The notes beneath the pieces are model-generated. The model was not told where the DNA came from. It did not search any database and saw only the letters and a list, made by a program, of their open reading frames with translations. Shown in pieces: positions 33,915 through 41,969 of a stretch of 64,000 bases of DNA. The position numbers were made by a program, and so were the translations under genes. The stretch is from the NCBI GenBank assembly GCA_003132205.1, contig PKWY01000044.1, forward strand, positions 5,536 through 69,535, read 5' to 3'. Numbering within the stretch: the stretch's first letter is position 1; each line of letters starts with the position of its first letter. The DNA comes from Acidimicrobiaceae bacterium. Its GTDB lineage: Bacteria; Actinomycetota; Acidimicrobiia; Acidimicrobiales; RAAP-2.

Positions 33915-34346
33915 GTGAATCAAAAACGGACCGTCAGCGCGACTCGATTCATCCCCGCTCCCCCGAAGGCGATCTTCGACCTCCTGGCCGATCCTCGCCA
34001 GCACTACGCGTTCGACGGGTCGGGCAGCGTCGTGAAGGTGCGAAAGGCCCCCGAGCGCCTCGTCCTCGACGCGAAGTTCTCCATGGACATGAAGATCGGG
34101 ATCGGGTACTTCGTGAGCAACAAGGTCGTCGCCTTCGAGGAGAACAAGTGCATCGCGTGGCACCACTTCGCCCAGTTCATCTGGCGCTACGACCTCGAGG
34201 AGGTCCCCGGCGGTACCCAGGTCACCGAGTCGTTCAACTACGACAAGCCGTGGGGCTTGGGAATCGAACTCGTGCACAAGCCCGAAGCGAACCTCCGCGA
34301 CATGGAAGCGACGCTCGAGCGGATCGAGAAGATCGTTACGGCGTGA
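33915..34346 (+). CDS. SRPBCC (START-like) family protein
   Basis: A 143-aa helix-grip protein. An FIPAPPKAIFDLLADPRQH motif at the start is the classic polyketide-cyclase/SRPBCC opening, and the C-terminal helix NLRDMEATLERIEKIV closes the fold. These proteins bind hydrophobic ligands in a pocket; a catalytic role is not evident. The leaderless -10 places the start at GTG 33915 rather than the longer frame. It overlaps the convergent DUF3048 gene by 11 bp at the stop codons. Confidence 0.8.
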   Translation: MNQKRTVSATRFIPAPPKAIFDLLADPRQHYAFDGSGSVVKVRKAPERLVLDAKFSMDMKIGIGYFVSNKVVAFEENKCIAWHHFAQFIWRYDLEEVPGGTQVTESFNYDKPWGLGIELVHKPEANLRDMEATLERIEKIVTA

Positions 34347-35346
34347 CCGTCAGCGGGACTCCGTCGTTCAGGAGTTCCACCCATGTCTGACCCGGACTCA
34401 ACTCGACGGTCTTGCCGTTCAGCGTCTTATATGTCACCACGTCGGCCTTCGATGCTCCGCGCGACCACGTGCCGTGGACCTCTTTGCCGTCGATGAAGAA
34501 GGCGGCCTGGCCCGATCCCTGCAGGTTCGCGTAGGAGGCCTCGGTGCCGATGCCGTTCACGTAGTTGACCCACATGACGACGACGTTCTTCGGCGACTCA
34601 CGAACGCCGGTGCCCGTCACGTCGGGCTGGCCGAACAGGGTGCGGTCCCATGAGGAGGTGGTCGCGTTCCAGGTCCAGGTGACCGGATAGATGCTCGGGA
34701 ACGGGACGACGAAGCGCGCGACCGCCGCGCCGACGATCTTCTTGGCCGTGTCCCGGTACGAGAAGAGCTTCGGCGGCGGCGTCGGGGTGCCCTTGAAATT
34801 GAACAATAAGGGCGCGATCGCGTAGAGGTTGTGCGGGGCTTGGCGCGAGGGATCGCGGAACATCGCGGCGCCGGCGCTCGATTCGTCAATCAGCTTCACC
34901 GGAGCGGTCGAAATGCTCGCCACCGCGTAGGCAGCCCCTCCGGAGTAGGCGAAGATCCCGCCTAGCGGCCACACCACTTGGGTGTCGGTGGGTCGAACCG
35001 AGCGAACGGGCCCGACCTTGTTCGGTGCGGTCGAGTTGAAGACCGCGGCCAATCGGGTGATTCCGCCGTTCACGATCTCCTCGTAGACGGCGTCGGCTTG
35101 GTCAACACCCCACTGGGGCAGCGCCTCGGGGGTGTTCTCGATCTTCACCGTGAGAGCAGACCGCCTGAGGGCGGCACCACCGGGGTCGGGAAGCCCGGTA
35201 AGGGGGGCAATGGGGATCGGGACCGTCGTCGTCGTGGTGCTGGTGGTCGTCGACGTAGTGGTGGTGCTCCCCTTCAGGTGCAGCCACGCCACGAGTGCGG
35301 CTCCGACGAGGACAATTGCGATGGCGAGGCTTAGTAACTTACGCAT
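34336..35346 (-). CDS. DUF3048 domain exported protein (YerB-like)
   Basis: A 336-aa protein anchored or secreted by an N-terminal hydrophobic helix (residues about 5-24), followed by a striking Thr-rich spacer (roughly 28-43, mostly T and S) and the DUF3048 domain: PLTGLP, VKIENTPEALPQWG, GITRLAAVF and GPVRSVRPTD, with the second half holding WVELL near the end. DUF3048 proteins are common in Gram-positives and resemble lipoprotein YerB; their function is unknown. The leaderless -10 supports ATG 35346. Confidence 0.88.
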   Translation of the reverse strand: MRKLLSLAIAIVLVGAALVAWLHLKGSTTTTSTTTSTTTTTVPIPIAPLTGLPDPGGAALRRSALTVKIENTPEALPQWGVDQADAVYEEIVNGGITRLAAVFNSTAPNKVGPVRSVRPTDTQVVWPLGGIFAYSGGAAYAVASISTAPVKLIDESSAGAAMFRDPSRQAPHNLYAIAPLLFNFKGTPTPPPKLFSYRDTAKKIVGAAVARFVVPFPSIYPVTWTWNATTSSWDRTLFGQPDVTGTGVRESPKNVVVMWVNYVNGIGTEASYANLQGSGQAAFFIDGKEVHGTWSRGASKADVVTYKTLNGKTVELSPGQTWVELLNDGVPLTVTP

Positions 35347-35352
35347 ACGTAC

Positions 35353-35358
35353 AAACTA
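35353..35358 (-). promoter_or_regulatory. -10 hexamer of the DUF3048 gene (leaderless)
   Basis: TAGTTT on the minus strand, exactly 6 nt before ATG 35346. Confidence 0.5.
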
Positions 35359-35397
35359 GTAAGGACGGGCCGGGCACTTCTTCATGCCGCGAGGCCG

Positions 35398-35859
35398 CTA
35401 CAGAATTTTGAAAATTGCGGTGTGGGGCAGTTGGGTTTCGGGGCTCACATACTCCGAACCCTCAACGGTCTGCCAACCCGTCGCCTTGTAGAAGCCGAGC
35501 GCGCTGTCTCGCCCGTTGGCCCACACCAGCTGCGCGCCGAGGGCTCGCAGCTGGGCTTCGGCGAATTCGAGAAGCAGCGCTCCGTAGCCCGAACCCTGCA
35601 CGTCGAAGTCGGTCGCCATGTAGCGCAGCTGGTACGTTCGCAACTCCGCGTGCACCGGCGGCGTCGAGGAATAGAACGAGGCGCTCACCACGAGTCGGTC
35701 CCCCAGGAACCCTCCGAAGTGCAGCGACGTCCCCTCCTCGTCTCGGGGGTCCGCCACCGAGATGTCGGGGTTGTTCGATCGCAGCACCCGACGACGAAGC
35801 GAGTGCAGCCCGTGAGGATCGACCCGCTCGACGCGAAAGCTGTTTGGGGCGTCAGTCAA
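35398..35859 (-). CDS. GNAT-family N-acetyltransferase
   Basis: A 153-aa acyltransferase-fold protein. The acetyl-CoA loop is QGSGYGALLLEFAE (R/QxxGxG/A), followed by the strand AQLVWANGRDSALGFYKATGW. The start is a TTG that overlaps the end of the upstream GNAT gene by 8 bp; no better in-frame start exists before residue 25, so coupling is likely. It is last of a three-gene operon with paiB. Substrate unknown. Confidence 0.78.
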   Translation of the reverse strand: MTDAPNSFRVERVDPHGLHSLRRRVLRSNNPDISVADPRDEEGTSLHFGGFLGDRLVVSASFYSSTPPVHAELRTYQLRYMATDFDVQGSGYGALLLEFAEAQLRALGAQLVWANGRDSALGFYKATGWQTVEGSEYVSPETQLPHTAIFKIL

Positions 35860-36346
35860 GGTTTCGCACCATCGTGACCAGGGTCATCGAACGGTCGCGG
35901 TCCATCTTGATGGACTCTCCGTTGAGTCGAAATCCCATCTTCTCGTAGAATGCTCGGGCTCGGGTGACGCTTTCAGTGACGTGCAGGTAGAGGCTCTTCG
36001 CCCCTTCGCCTCGCGCCCACTCGCTCACTGCTTCGACGAGTTGACCGGCCACGCCGGTCCCTCGGGCGCTCGGGGTCACGTACATGCCAAAGAGCCAATG
36101 CGTTCCGGGATGCGAATCGTTGAAGCCCCCAGAAGCCATGCCAACGACCTCGCCGTCGCGCTCCCCGAAGAAGTAGTTCCACTTCGCGGCGGCGATCCTC
36201 CACTTCAGGCGGGACCACTTCACGGAGTCCTCGTAGGTCGAGCCGTAGGCCTCGGGGGTGTCGGCCAGCGATTCGAGGCGGATGGCGCGCAGTTTCTGCG
36301 CGTCCTTGGCGTTGGCCCGTCGAACGAGAAAAGGCGACTCATCCAT
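35852..36346 (-). CDS. GNAT-family N-acetyltransferase (PaiA-like context)
   Basis: A 164-aa protein with all GNAT motifs: a beta-strand FFGERDGEVVGMASG, the CoA loop SARGTGVAGQLVEAV and motif B SVTRARAFYEKMGFRL. Its ATG overlaps the paiB stop by 8 bp. In Bacillus, PaiA (a polyamine GNAT) is encoded with PaiB, so polyamine acetylation is a reasonable hypothesis here, but sequence alone does not prove it. Confidence 0.85.
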   Translation of the reverse strand: MDESPFLVRRANAKDAQKLRAIRLESLADTPEAYGSTYEDSVKWSRLKWRIAAAKWNYFFGERDGEVVGMASGGFNDSHPGTHWLFGMYVTPSARGTGVAGQLVEAVSEWARGEGAKSLYLHVTESVTRARAFYEKMGFRLNGESIKMDRDRSMTLVTMVRNLD

Positions 36347-36956
36347 TGTCGGCCATTCGCCGCGCGACGATCTGCTCGGCGAGCGATCCCTTCGCCAGAT
36401 GTTCGCGGACGCTGTCGTGGTCGATCAAGGGACGATTCTGCGAGAGCTTGGCCTTGCCCTCGATCGAGAGGACCTCGATCTCGATGCCGACGATGGCCTT
36501 CAACTGCTGTTCGATGTACTGCGTCGGCGAGTCCTCGACTCGCCACTCGGGGTCCCGACCCGCTTCGAAGGTTCCGGTGACTGATCGAACCTGGCGCGCC
36601 TTCCACTGCGGATCATCGCGCAGGGTGAGTCGGCCGCGCACCTCGGCGGCGACGTAGTTCCACGTCGGAACGACGCCCGGGCTCTCAGCCCGACTCGGAT
36701 AGTACGACGGCGTCACGTACGCGCTCGCCGCCAGAAAGAGGCCGAGGACCTCAATACCTTCGGTCGCCGATCTCCACCACGGATTGGCCCTCGCGACATG
36801 GGACGTCAGCGTCCGGCGGTCTTCGCTCGCGACTACGGGAACGAAGACGCTCGCAAGCCCCTCGGGCGTGGTGATAACGAGCATGCCCGCTCCGGCGTCT
36901 TTCACGACCTGCCAGGCAAGGTCGTCGTCGATCGAGAACTTGGGCGGGACGTACAT
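36339..36956 (-). CDS. paiB: FMN-binding PaiB-family protein
   Basis: A 205-aa split-barrel flavin-binding protein. The opening MYVPPKFSIDD, the conserved HVARANPWW and PSYYPSR followed by VVPTWNYVAAEVRG identify PaiB. PaiB is described as a negative transcriptional regulator in Bacillus, yet family members bind FMN and may be enzymes. It is first in an operon with two GNAT genes, each junction overlapping by 8 bp. No Shine-Dalgarno is obvious; an AACAAT hexamer 6 nt before the ATG is a weak leaderless candidate. Confidence 0.88.
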   Translation of the reverse strand: MYVPPKFSIDDDLAWQVVKDAGAGMLVITTPEGLASVFVPVVASEDRRTLTSHVARANPWWRSATEGIEVLGLFLAASAYVTPSYYPSRAESPGVVPTWNYVAAEVRGRLTLRDDPQWKARQVRSVTGTFEAGRDPEWRVEDSPTQYIEQQLKAIVGIEIEVLSIEGKAKLSQNRPLIDHDSVREHLAKGSLAEQIVARRMADNG

Positions 36957-36995
36957 GCGTCCATTGTTTCACGGTTGGGTGCGAACCCTTCGCCC

Positions 36996-37519
36996 TCATC
37001 TGGAGCCAAGCAAAGCGTCAATCTTTTCGAGACTCTCGCCCCAGCCGACTTCCCCGCCCATGGAGATCATGGTGTCGCGGTCTTCGATCACCGGATACGT
37101 GGCGAGAACCTCGACAACGGTCGAGTCGGCATCTCGCGAGAACGAGATCTCGTAGAACCACTCCACCGGTACGTCCTCGAGCGCCGTGCCCGTCGGGCGA
37201 AGAAGCGCGATCCACTCGTCGGGGTGTTCAGACAGCTTGACCTCCAGCGAGTAACGGTCGGGAGCGGCGACGTCATGGACCGCTCCGAACATCGGGTAGT
37301 TCTGCCCATCGGGCATCTGCATGACTATTCGATACGAGCCTCCCTCTCGCAGGTCCATCTCGCACTCCACCACTTCGACGACGTGCGGACCCCACCACTG
37401 CCTCAGGATCTCGGTCGTCGTTCACGCGTTGAACACCTCTTCCAGTGGGGCAGCGAACGAGCGGCGAACGAGCGTCTGGGGGAGCCCTCGATGATTTGAA
37501 TCTTGGTTCCTTGATCCAT
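36996..37519 (-). pseudogene. Broken SRPBCC/AHSA1-type gene (frameshift plus in-frame TGA)
   Basis: The intact C-terminal part (125 codons from 37373, with VECEMDLREGG and a closing GEVGWGESLEKIDALLG) matches AHSA1-type SRPBCC proteins. The expected N-terminal part is present upstream: GGAGG and ATG 37519 open a frame MDQGTKIQIIEGSP, which then needs one extra base in the G5 run at 37478-37482 to continue as QTLVRRSFAAPLEEVFNA. There a TGA (37422-37424) occupies the place where relatives have the Trp of 'AWT', before TTEILRQWWGPHVVE. Two lesions make real loss of function likely. A shortened product from GTG 37373 would lack the first strand and helices. Confidence 0.75.
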
Positions 37520-37561
37520 CGCGACCTCCAACTGGGTCAGAACGAGATTAGTCCCGGCCCA

Positions 37562-38941
37562 CTAGACCGGGCTGTCGCCGGGAAGGCGCGCGGAGTAGAT
37601 GGAGTAGCCGTCGATGTGGCGTACGAGGAACGTGGCGATCAAGGTCGCGCACATCATGGGAATCATGATCGAAAAGCCGCTGTGGGTGAGCTCTGCGACG
37701 AGCACCAGTCCCGCGAGGGGCGCCTGCATCGAGGCGCCGATCATTGCGGCGGCGCCGATGAGGGCGAACGCCCCAACCGGGGTTCCCGGCCACACGTGAA
37801 TCCAAAGTGCTCCCAAGAACGCTCCGAGCGCCGCGCCGGTGCTGAGAAATGGCGTGAAGACGCCTCCCGCGGCGCCACTGCCGAGCGTGAGCGCGGTCAC
37901 GAACGGCTTGAGCGCGAAGAGCGCGAAGAGCAACCACAAGCCGCCGATGCCCAGGAACGCCTCGTGCGCCATGTCCTTGCCGTTGCCGAAGAGCTGGGGA
38001 TACCAGATGCCGATGATCCCGACCGCGAGAAACGCGAGCGGCATGGCCCAGAAGATCGAGGCGCCCTTCGCTCGAAAATGTGACGCCCACCCGATGAGAC
38101 GGACGTAGAAGACCGCGAGCAGGCCGATCACGACGCCCGCGAGCAACGACCACACCATGAGCGAGGCGCTGAATCGGTACGCCGGGATGTCGACATACGT
38201 GGCGCTGCTGGGCAGGTAGATCCACGCGACCATGGTCGCGATGAGTGAGCAGGCGAGGGCCGGGAGCACGGTCGGCAGCGCGAAGCTTCCGAGCAGGACC
38301 TCCGCGGTGAATATCGCCCCGCCGAGGGGCACGTTGTAGACGGCGGCGAGTCCCGCTCCCCCTCCGCAGGCCACGAGCAGCCGTTTCTGCGCCGGCGTCA
38401 GACGCATCCAGTGCGAGAGCACGCTGCCCGACGCGCCGCCCATGAGCTTCGGGGCGGCCTCCCGGCCCACCGATGCCCCGAGGCCAATCACCACCTCCGA
38501 GACGACGGACGTCAGGAAACTACGCCGAAGTCCCAGTTCGCCGTCGCCATTCCACAGTGCGTCGTCGATCTCGGACTTCTCGTGCTTCAGATACCGGCGG
38601 ATCAGGAACCAACAGACCGCGCCGATGACGCCCGCCACGAGGAGTGACGCCACCCGATGGATGTCTGAGGTCGCGGCGACCGCACCCTCGTAGCTGCCCG
38701 AGCGGTAGTTGAACGCGGCACGTTCGGCGAGCTTGAGCAGCCACATCAGAAGGACACCAAAGAGCCCCGTCGCGATGCCGGTGATGACGATCGCGACCCA
38801 GAATGTCGGAGTGAGGGCGGCCTCTCCGTCGTTGGTGACGTTGGGCTGCTCCATCGCGCCGCGGCCCGAGGCGATGCGATGCTTTATCAGTGGAGGGGGG
38901 ACTCGCAGCCGCTCGCTCTCGCCATCGTGCTTGCGCTCCAT
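37562..38941 (-). CDS. ClC-family chloride channel/antiporter
   Basis: A 459-aa membrane protein with about 10-12 helices. The gating Glu lies in ASVGREAAPKLMG near residue 160 (the GREGP equivalent), the GGAGLAAVYNVPLGGAIFTAE segment near 195 follows the family pattern, and GSGAAGGVFTPFLSTGA near 357 matches the third selectivity loop. It has no CBS domains. Whether it is a channel or a Cl-/H+ exchanger depends on the proton Glu, which I did not assign. The start at 38941 follows GAGAGG closely; a Met at residue 31 is an alternative. It lies 42 nt beyond the broken SRPBCC gene's start. Confidence 0.88.
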   Translation of the reverse strand: MERKHDGESERLRVPPPLIKHRIASGRGAMEQPNVTNDGEAALTPTFWVAIVITGIATGLFGVLLMWLLKLAERAAFNYRSGSYEGAVAATSDIHRVASLLVAGVIGAVCWFLIRRYLKHEKSEIDDALWNGDGELGLRRSFLTSVVSEVVIGLGASVGREAAPKLMGGASGSVLSHWMRLTPAQKRLLVACGGGAGLAAVYNVPLGGAIFTAEVLLGSFALPTVLPALACSLIATMVAWIYLPSSATYVDIPAYRFSASLMVWSLLAGVVIGLLAVFYVRLIGWASHFRAKGASIFWAMPLAFLAVGIIGIWYPQLFGNGKDMAHEAFLGIGGLWLLFALFALKPFVTALTLGSGAAGGVFTPFLSTGAALGAFLGALWIHVWPGTPVGAFALIGAAAMIGASMQAPLAGLVLVAELTHSGFSIMIPMMCATLIATFLVRHIDGYSIYSARLPGDSPV

Positions 38942-39019
38942 AAGCCTCTCGTTGCTAAAAGTAAGTCAATGGTAGTCCTGAGCTATTTCGCCACCGCACG
39001 GGCGACGCGACTTTCACCG

Positions 39020-39613
39020 TTACAGAAGGAAGGGCACGATCGCCTTCACGCGCCTGCGGTATTCCAAGTATTGCGATGGAAATTGTTGGGACATGAGTCT
39101 CTCCTCGACGCGGATCTTGTAGCCAAACACCACGCCGATAAAAGCGAGAAGCACGATTCCGTAGGCTTCGCCATACAGAAGTACCGACCCGACAGCCATG
39201 AGAAGTATCCCGGAATAGATCGGATGGCGCACGAATCGGTAGGGGCCGCTCTGGATGAGTTGGTGGTCTTCCTTGAGCGTCACGACACCGCTCCAGTTCC
39301 TGCCGAGCGCCACCCGGGCCCAGACCGCGACGACCGTTCCGCCGCCCGTGAGCAGTACCGCTATTGCGCCGACCCATGGCGACCTCGCCCACAGCAAGCG
39401 GTGAATCCACGACGCGTGCCAGTAACTGTTGGTGATGACGATGGCGAGGTAGGCAACGAGCGCCACACCAACTGTCGCGCCCCGACGCTCGACTGTTCGC
39501 TTGGTTCGAAAGGCGAGCGCCAACCACAGAACGGCCAGTAGTACCCACAGTGCCTTGATGAGAATCACTTCGTCATTGATCACTTTGCCCATCATGACAG
39601 GTGCGGATTTCAT
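39020..39613 (-). CDS. Isoprenylcysteine carboxyl methyltransferase-like membrane protein
   Basis: A 197-aa membrane protein with about five hydrophobic helices. The C-terminal signature GPYRFVRHPIYSGILL, then RVEERLM and FPSQYLEYRRRV, is that of the ICMT/phospholipid-methyltransferase family (SAM-binding). Bacterial members methylate lipids or unknown small molecules, not prenylated proteins. GAGGAG before ATG 39613 fixes the start. It is separated from the ClC gene by 78 nt on the same strand. Confidence 0.85.
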   Translation of the reverse strand: MKSAPVMMGKVINDEVILIKALWVLLAVLWLALAFRTKRTVERRGATVGVALVAYLAIVITNSYWHASWIHRLLWARSPWVGAIAVLLTGGGTVVAVWARVALGRNWSGVVTLKEDHQLIQSGPYRFVRHPIYSGILLMAVGSVLLYGEAYGIVLLAFIGVVFGYKIRVEERLMSQQFPSQYLEYRRRVKAIVPFLL

Positions 39614-39839
39614 GTTGACTCCTCGGCGCCTCTGGTCCAGGAATGCTTCGTCGACGAGGCGTGGCGGGTTCGTGAAATGGCGTGCAGGGTATCGGCCCGT
39701 TGCGCGCTCGATGAAACGCTGGAGGGGCCCGCTCGGTTACGCAGCGACCCGGTTCCGCGAGTGCGCAGGAGCGCCGAACGCGCCGCCATCGCACTCATCG
39801 AATCCGGCGCATGAACGAACGCTCGCGGGCAACTCGGCT

Positions 39840-40589
39840 TTAGGAGGCTCCACACTCGTCAGACCGGTGCTCGGCGCCGAGCACGGCTCCGCAGGTCGGA
39901 CAGAGGAGGTGAGCCCAGCACACGGGGTCGCCTCCCTCGATCTCCTCCTCCAGCTCCAGGAGCTGGCGCGGGTCTCGGACGATGAACTCGGCGCCGCCCG
40001 CCATCAACTCGTCGCGAGATCCGTATCCCCAGAGAACCCCGATCGGTACCAACCCGTGAAACTTCGCCGCGAGCACGTCGTACTCGCGATCGCCCACCAT
40101 CCAGATCTCGCGCATCTGCGTTGCTTGGAAGTGGGAAAGGACCTCCCCAACGATGTCTGTCTTCAAGGTCAACGTGCGATCCATGCTCGCGCCGGAGACC
40201 GTTTCGAAGTAGTGGCGCACCCCGAGCGAGTCCAGCATCTCATGCGCGAAATCAACTCGCTTCGAAGTGGCGACGCCCATTCGTACGCCGCTCCTGCTCA
40301 GCCCTTCGAGCATCTCGGCGACTCCGCCGTAGAGCTCGCAGAGCCGAACCCCGGTCTCGGCGTAGAAGTCCCGGTAGCGGTCGACGACCGCGGCGAGGTG
40401 CTGCTCATCGATTCCCAACTGCGCGAAGGAGTCCTCGAGCGGAGGCCCGATCAGACTCTTGAGCCGCTCGTCAGTGGGATTGAGCCCGAGTTCATCCAAC
40501 GTCGACCGGAACGACCTGAGGATGCCCATCTGGGAGTCCGCCAGGGTTCCATCGAGGTCGAAGATCGCAAAGACTGGAAGAGAAGTCAT
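39840..40589 (-). CDS. HAD-family hydrolase (phosphoglycolate-phosphatase-like) with C-terminal Cys motif
   Basis: A 249-aa phosphatase. Motif I FDLDGTLADS carries nucleophile Asp11 and Asp13; VATSK supplies motif II; LKTD and the motif IV WMVGDREYD complete the site. The cap (residues about 20-90) is the Gph type. A C-terminal tail (about 225-249) has CWAHLLCPTCG and a final Cys, which looks like a small zinc knuckle not normal for Gph proteins. Substrate unknown. No strong Shine-Dalgarno; AATGAT lies 6 nt before the ATG. Confidence 0.85.
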   Translation of the reverse strand: MTSLPVFAIFDLDGTLADSQMGILRSFRSTLDELGLNPTDERLKSLIGPPLEDSFAQLGIDEQHLAAVVDRYRDFYAETGVRLCELYGGVAEMLEGLSRSGVRMGVATSKRVDFAHEMLDSLGVRHYFETVSGASMDRTLTLKTDIVGEVLSHFQATQMREIWMVGDREYDVLAAKFHGLVPIGVLWGYGSRDELMAGGAEFIVRDPRQLLELEEEIEGGDPVCWAHLLCPTCGAVLGAEHRSDECGAS

Positions 40590-40660
40590 GCCACCATCAT
40601 TGCGCGACGCGGTCCCGCTCTGACGCCGAAGACGCTCTCATTGGATCTCAAAGCATTGAC

Positions 40661-41110
40661 TCACGAGCCACGGGCCACCGAAGCCAGCTGCTCTGCGATT
40701 ATTTCGCGATCCTCCTCGTCGGCGATACGCGCCACGAGCTTCTCGGCCTTCTCGCACCACTCCCGGCATTGGACCTGATCGCCGGCAGCGGCGAAGGCCC
40801 GCGCCATGCCCTCGGCGGTCGAAGCCACGAGCCAGTCAGAGGTTGAAGGCTCCTGCGCGGCGTCGTACGCGCGGCGAGCGAACCTCAGCGCGATGTCCGA
40901 CTCGCCCAGGGCTTGGGCGGCGCGCGAAACCATCCAATCGCTGGTGATCGCCTTCTCGCGTCCGCCGACGATAGCCCAGTGGTACCTCGAGGTGAAGGCC
41001 GCGGTCAGCAACTCGTCATCCTCTTCCGCGCTGCGACCCTGGGTCTCGAGCAACTCCCAGCAGCGGTTGTACGCAGCCGCCGCGATGCTTCGGTGTACGT
41101 CGGTTTCCAT
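40661..41110 (-). CDS. Small helical (TPR-like) conserved protein
   Basis: A 149-aa all-helical soluble protein. Pairs of amphipathic helices (RSIAAAAYNRCWELLE, ALRFARRAYDAA, EGMARAFAAAGD, REWCEKAEKLVARI) give a tetratricopeptide-like pattern with three to four repeats. I recognise the general type (widespread hypothetical protein), not a function. The leaderless TAGTCT fixes ATG 41110. It is downstream of the TetR gene on the same strand but separately promoted. Confidence 0.75.
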   Translation of the reverse strand: METDVHRSIAAAAYNRCWELLETQGRSAEEDDELLTAAFTSRYHWAIVGGREKAITSDWMVSRAAQALGESDIALRFARRAYDAAQEPSTSDWLVASTAEGMARAFAAAGDQVQCREWCEKAEKLVARIADEEDREIIAEQLASVARGS

Positions 41111-41116
41111 GCTGAG

Positions 41117-41122
41117 AGACTA
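41117..41122 (-). promoter_or_regulatory. -10 hexamer of the TPR-like gene (leaderless)
   Basis: TAGTCT on the minus strand, exactly 6 nt before ATG 41110. Confidence 0.5.
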
Positions 41123-41156
41123 CGAGATGAAGCGCGGAATCACCGAAGGAACACCC

Positions 41157-41846
41157 TCAGAGCCCGAGCAGGGCCGCCAGTTCATCGAGCACCTTTTCGA
41201 ACATGACGTTCGCGTTCTTCACCGACCCCACGTAGTGGCCGTACAACTCGAAGCTCAAGAAGCCGAAGATCATGTTCCACGCCATGAGCGCGCGAACGTA
41301 CATCTCCCTCGGAACATCGACGAGCACCTCTTCCAGGGCGTCGACCTCGAGGAATTGGTCGACGTCACGGGCCGCTTCGACGTTCAGCGGGAATGGATGG
41401 ACTCCCTGTGCGTTGGACAGGATCTTCGAGAGCACGCGCGGGACCCGGGTCGCCGCCTCGATCGTGGTGACGGGCGCCACGTAGTTGGGCACCGGCGTGC
41501 CGTAGATGAGGCTGTATTCGTGGGGATGACGCTTCGCCCACCTGCGAACGGCTCTCGCGGCGATTCGAAACCGGTCACCCGCACTCTCGGACGAGGCTTT
41601 GGCGTCAGCGCGCTCCACGCTGGCGCCGAGGTCGTTGTAGGCGTCGAAGATGAGCGCGGTCAATAGATCGTCGCGCGTGGCGAAGTATCGGTAGAGGGCC
41701 GACGACACCACTCTCATCTCGCGCGCGACCTCGCGCAGCGAGAGTCCGCTGACGCCCTTGCTCGCAATGAGCGCCCTCGACACCTTCTTGATGGTCGCGA
41801 TCTGAGCCGTTCGGGCCTCAGCGCGCGACAGATTCCTACCCGTCAC
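41157..41846 (-). CDS. TetR-family repressor (WHG C-terminal domain type)
   Basis: A 229-aa transcription factor. The N-terminal helix-turn-helix is clear (GVSGLSLREVAREMRVVSSALYRYFATRDDLL, about residues 33-65). The C-terminal part with WAKRHPHEYSLIYGTPVPNY is the WHG-type ligand domain. GTG 41846 is preferred since it precedes the HTH by the usual 30 residues and has GATACT 6 nt upstream; the longer open frame starts too far away. It is divergent from an epimerase-like gene, with two matching palindromes between them, so self-control and control of the neighbour are likely. Confidence 0.88.
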   Translation of the reverse strand: MTGRNLSRAEARTAQIATIKKVSRALIASKGVSGLSLREVAREMRVVSSALYRYFATRDDLLTALIFDAYNDLGASVERADAKASSESAGDRFRIAARAVRRWAKRHPHEYSLIYGTPVPNYVAPVTTIEAATRVPRVLSKILSNAQGVHPFPLNVEAARDVDQFLEVDALEEVLVDVPREMYVRALMAWNMIFGFLSFELYGHYVGSVKNANVMFEKVLDELAALLGL

Positions 41847-41886
41847 CCGGCCAGTATCGCACCATCGCGCGGCTCCGGCAATTAAG

Positions 41887-41899
41887 AGAGCGGTGCTCT
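41887..41899. promoter_or_regulatory. Candidate TetR operator 1
   Basis: AGAGC-GGT-GCTCT, 5-bp arms around 3 nt, in the TetR/epimerase intergenic region, 41 bp before the TetR start. Confidence 0.6.
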
Positions 41900-41937
41900 T
41901 GCAAGTCACGCCGCCCTATGCCATACTCGTTGAAAGC

Positions 41938-41952
41938 GAGAGCGATGCTCTC
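41938..41952. promoter_or_regulatory. Candidate TetR operator 2
   Basis: GAGAGC-GAT-GCTCTC, 6-bp arms around 3 nt, 17 bp before the epimerase ATG. It shares the core AGAGCGRTGCTCT with operator 1, the centres being 52 bp apart. It lies just downstream of a CATACT-like -10 (41922-41927), where a bound repressor would block transcription. Confidence 0.65.
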
Positions 41953-41969
41953 TCAAGAAATGAGGTCAC

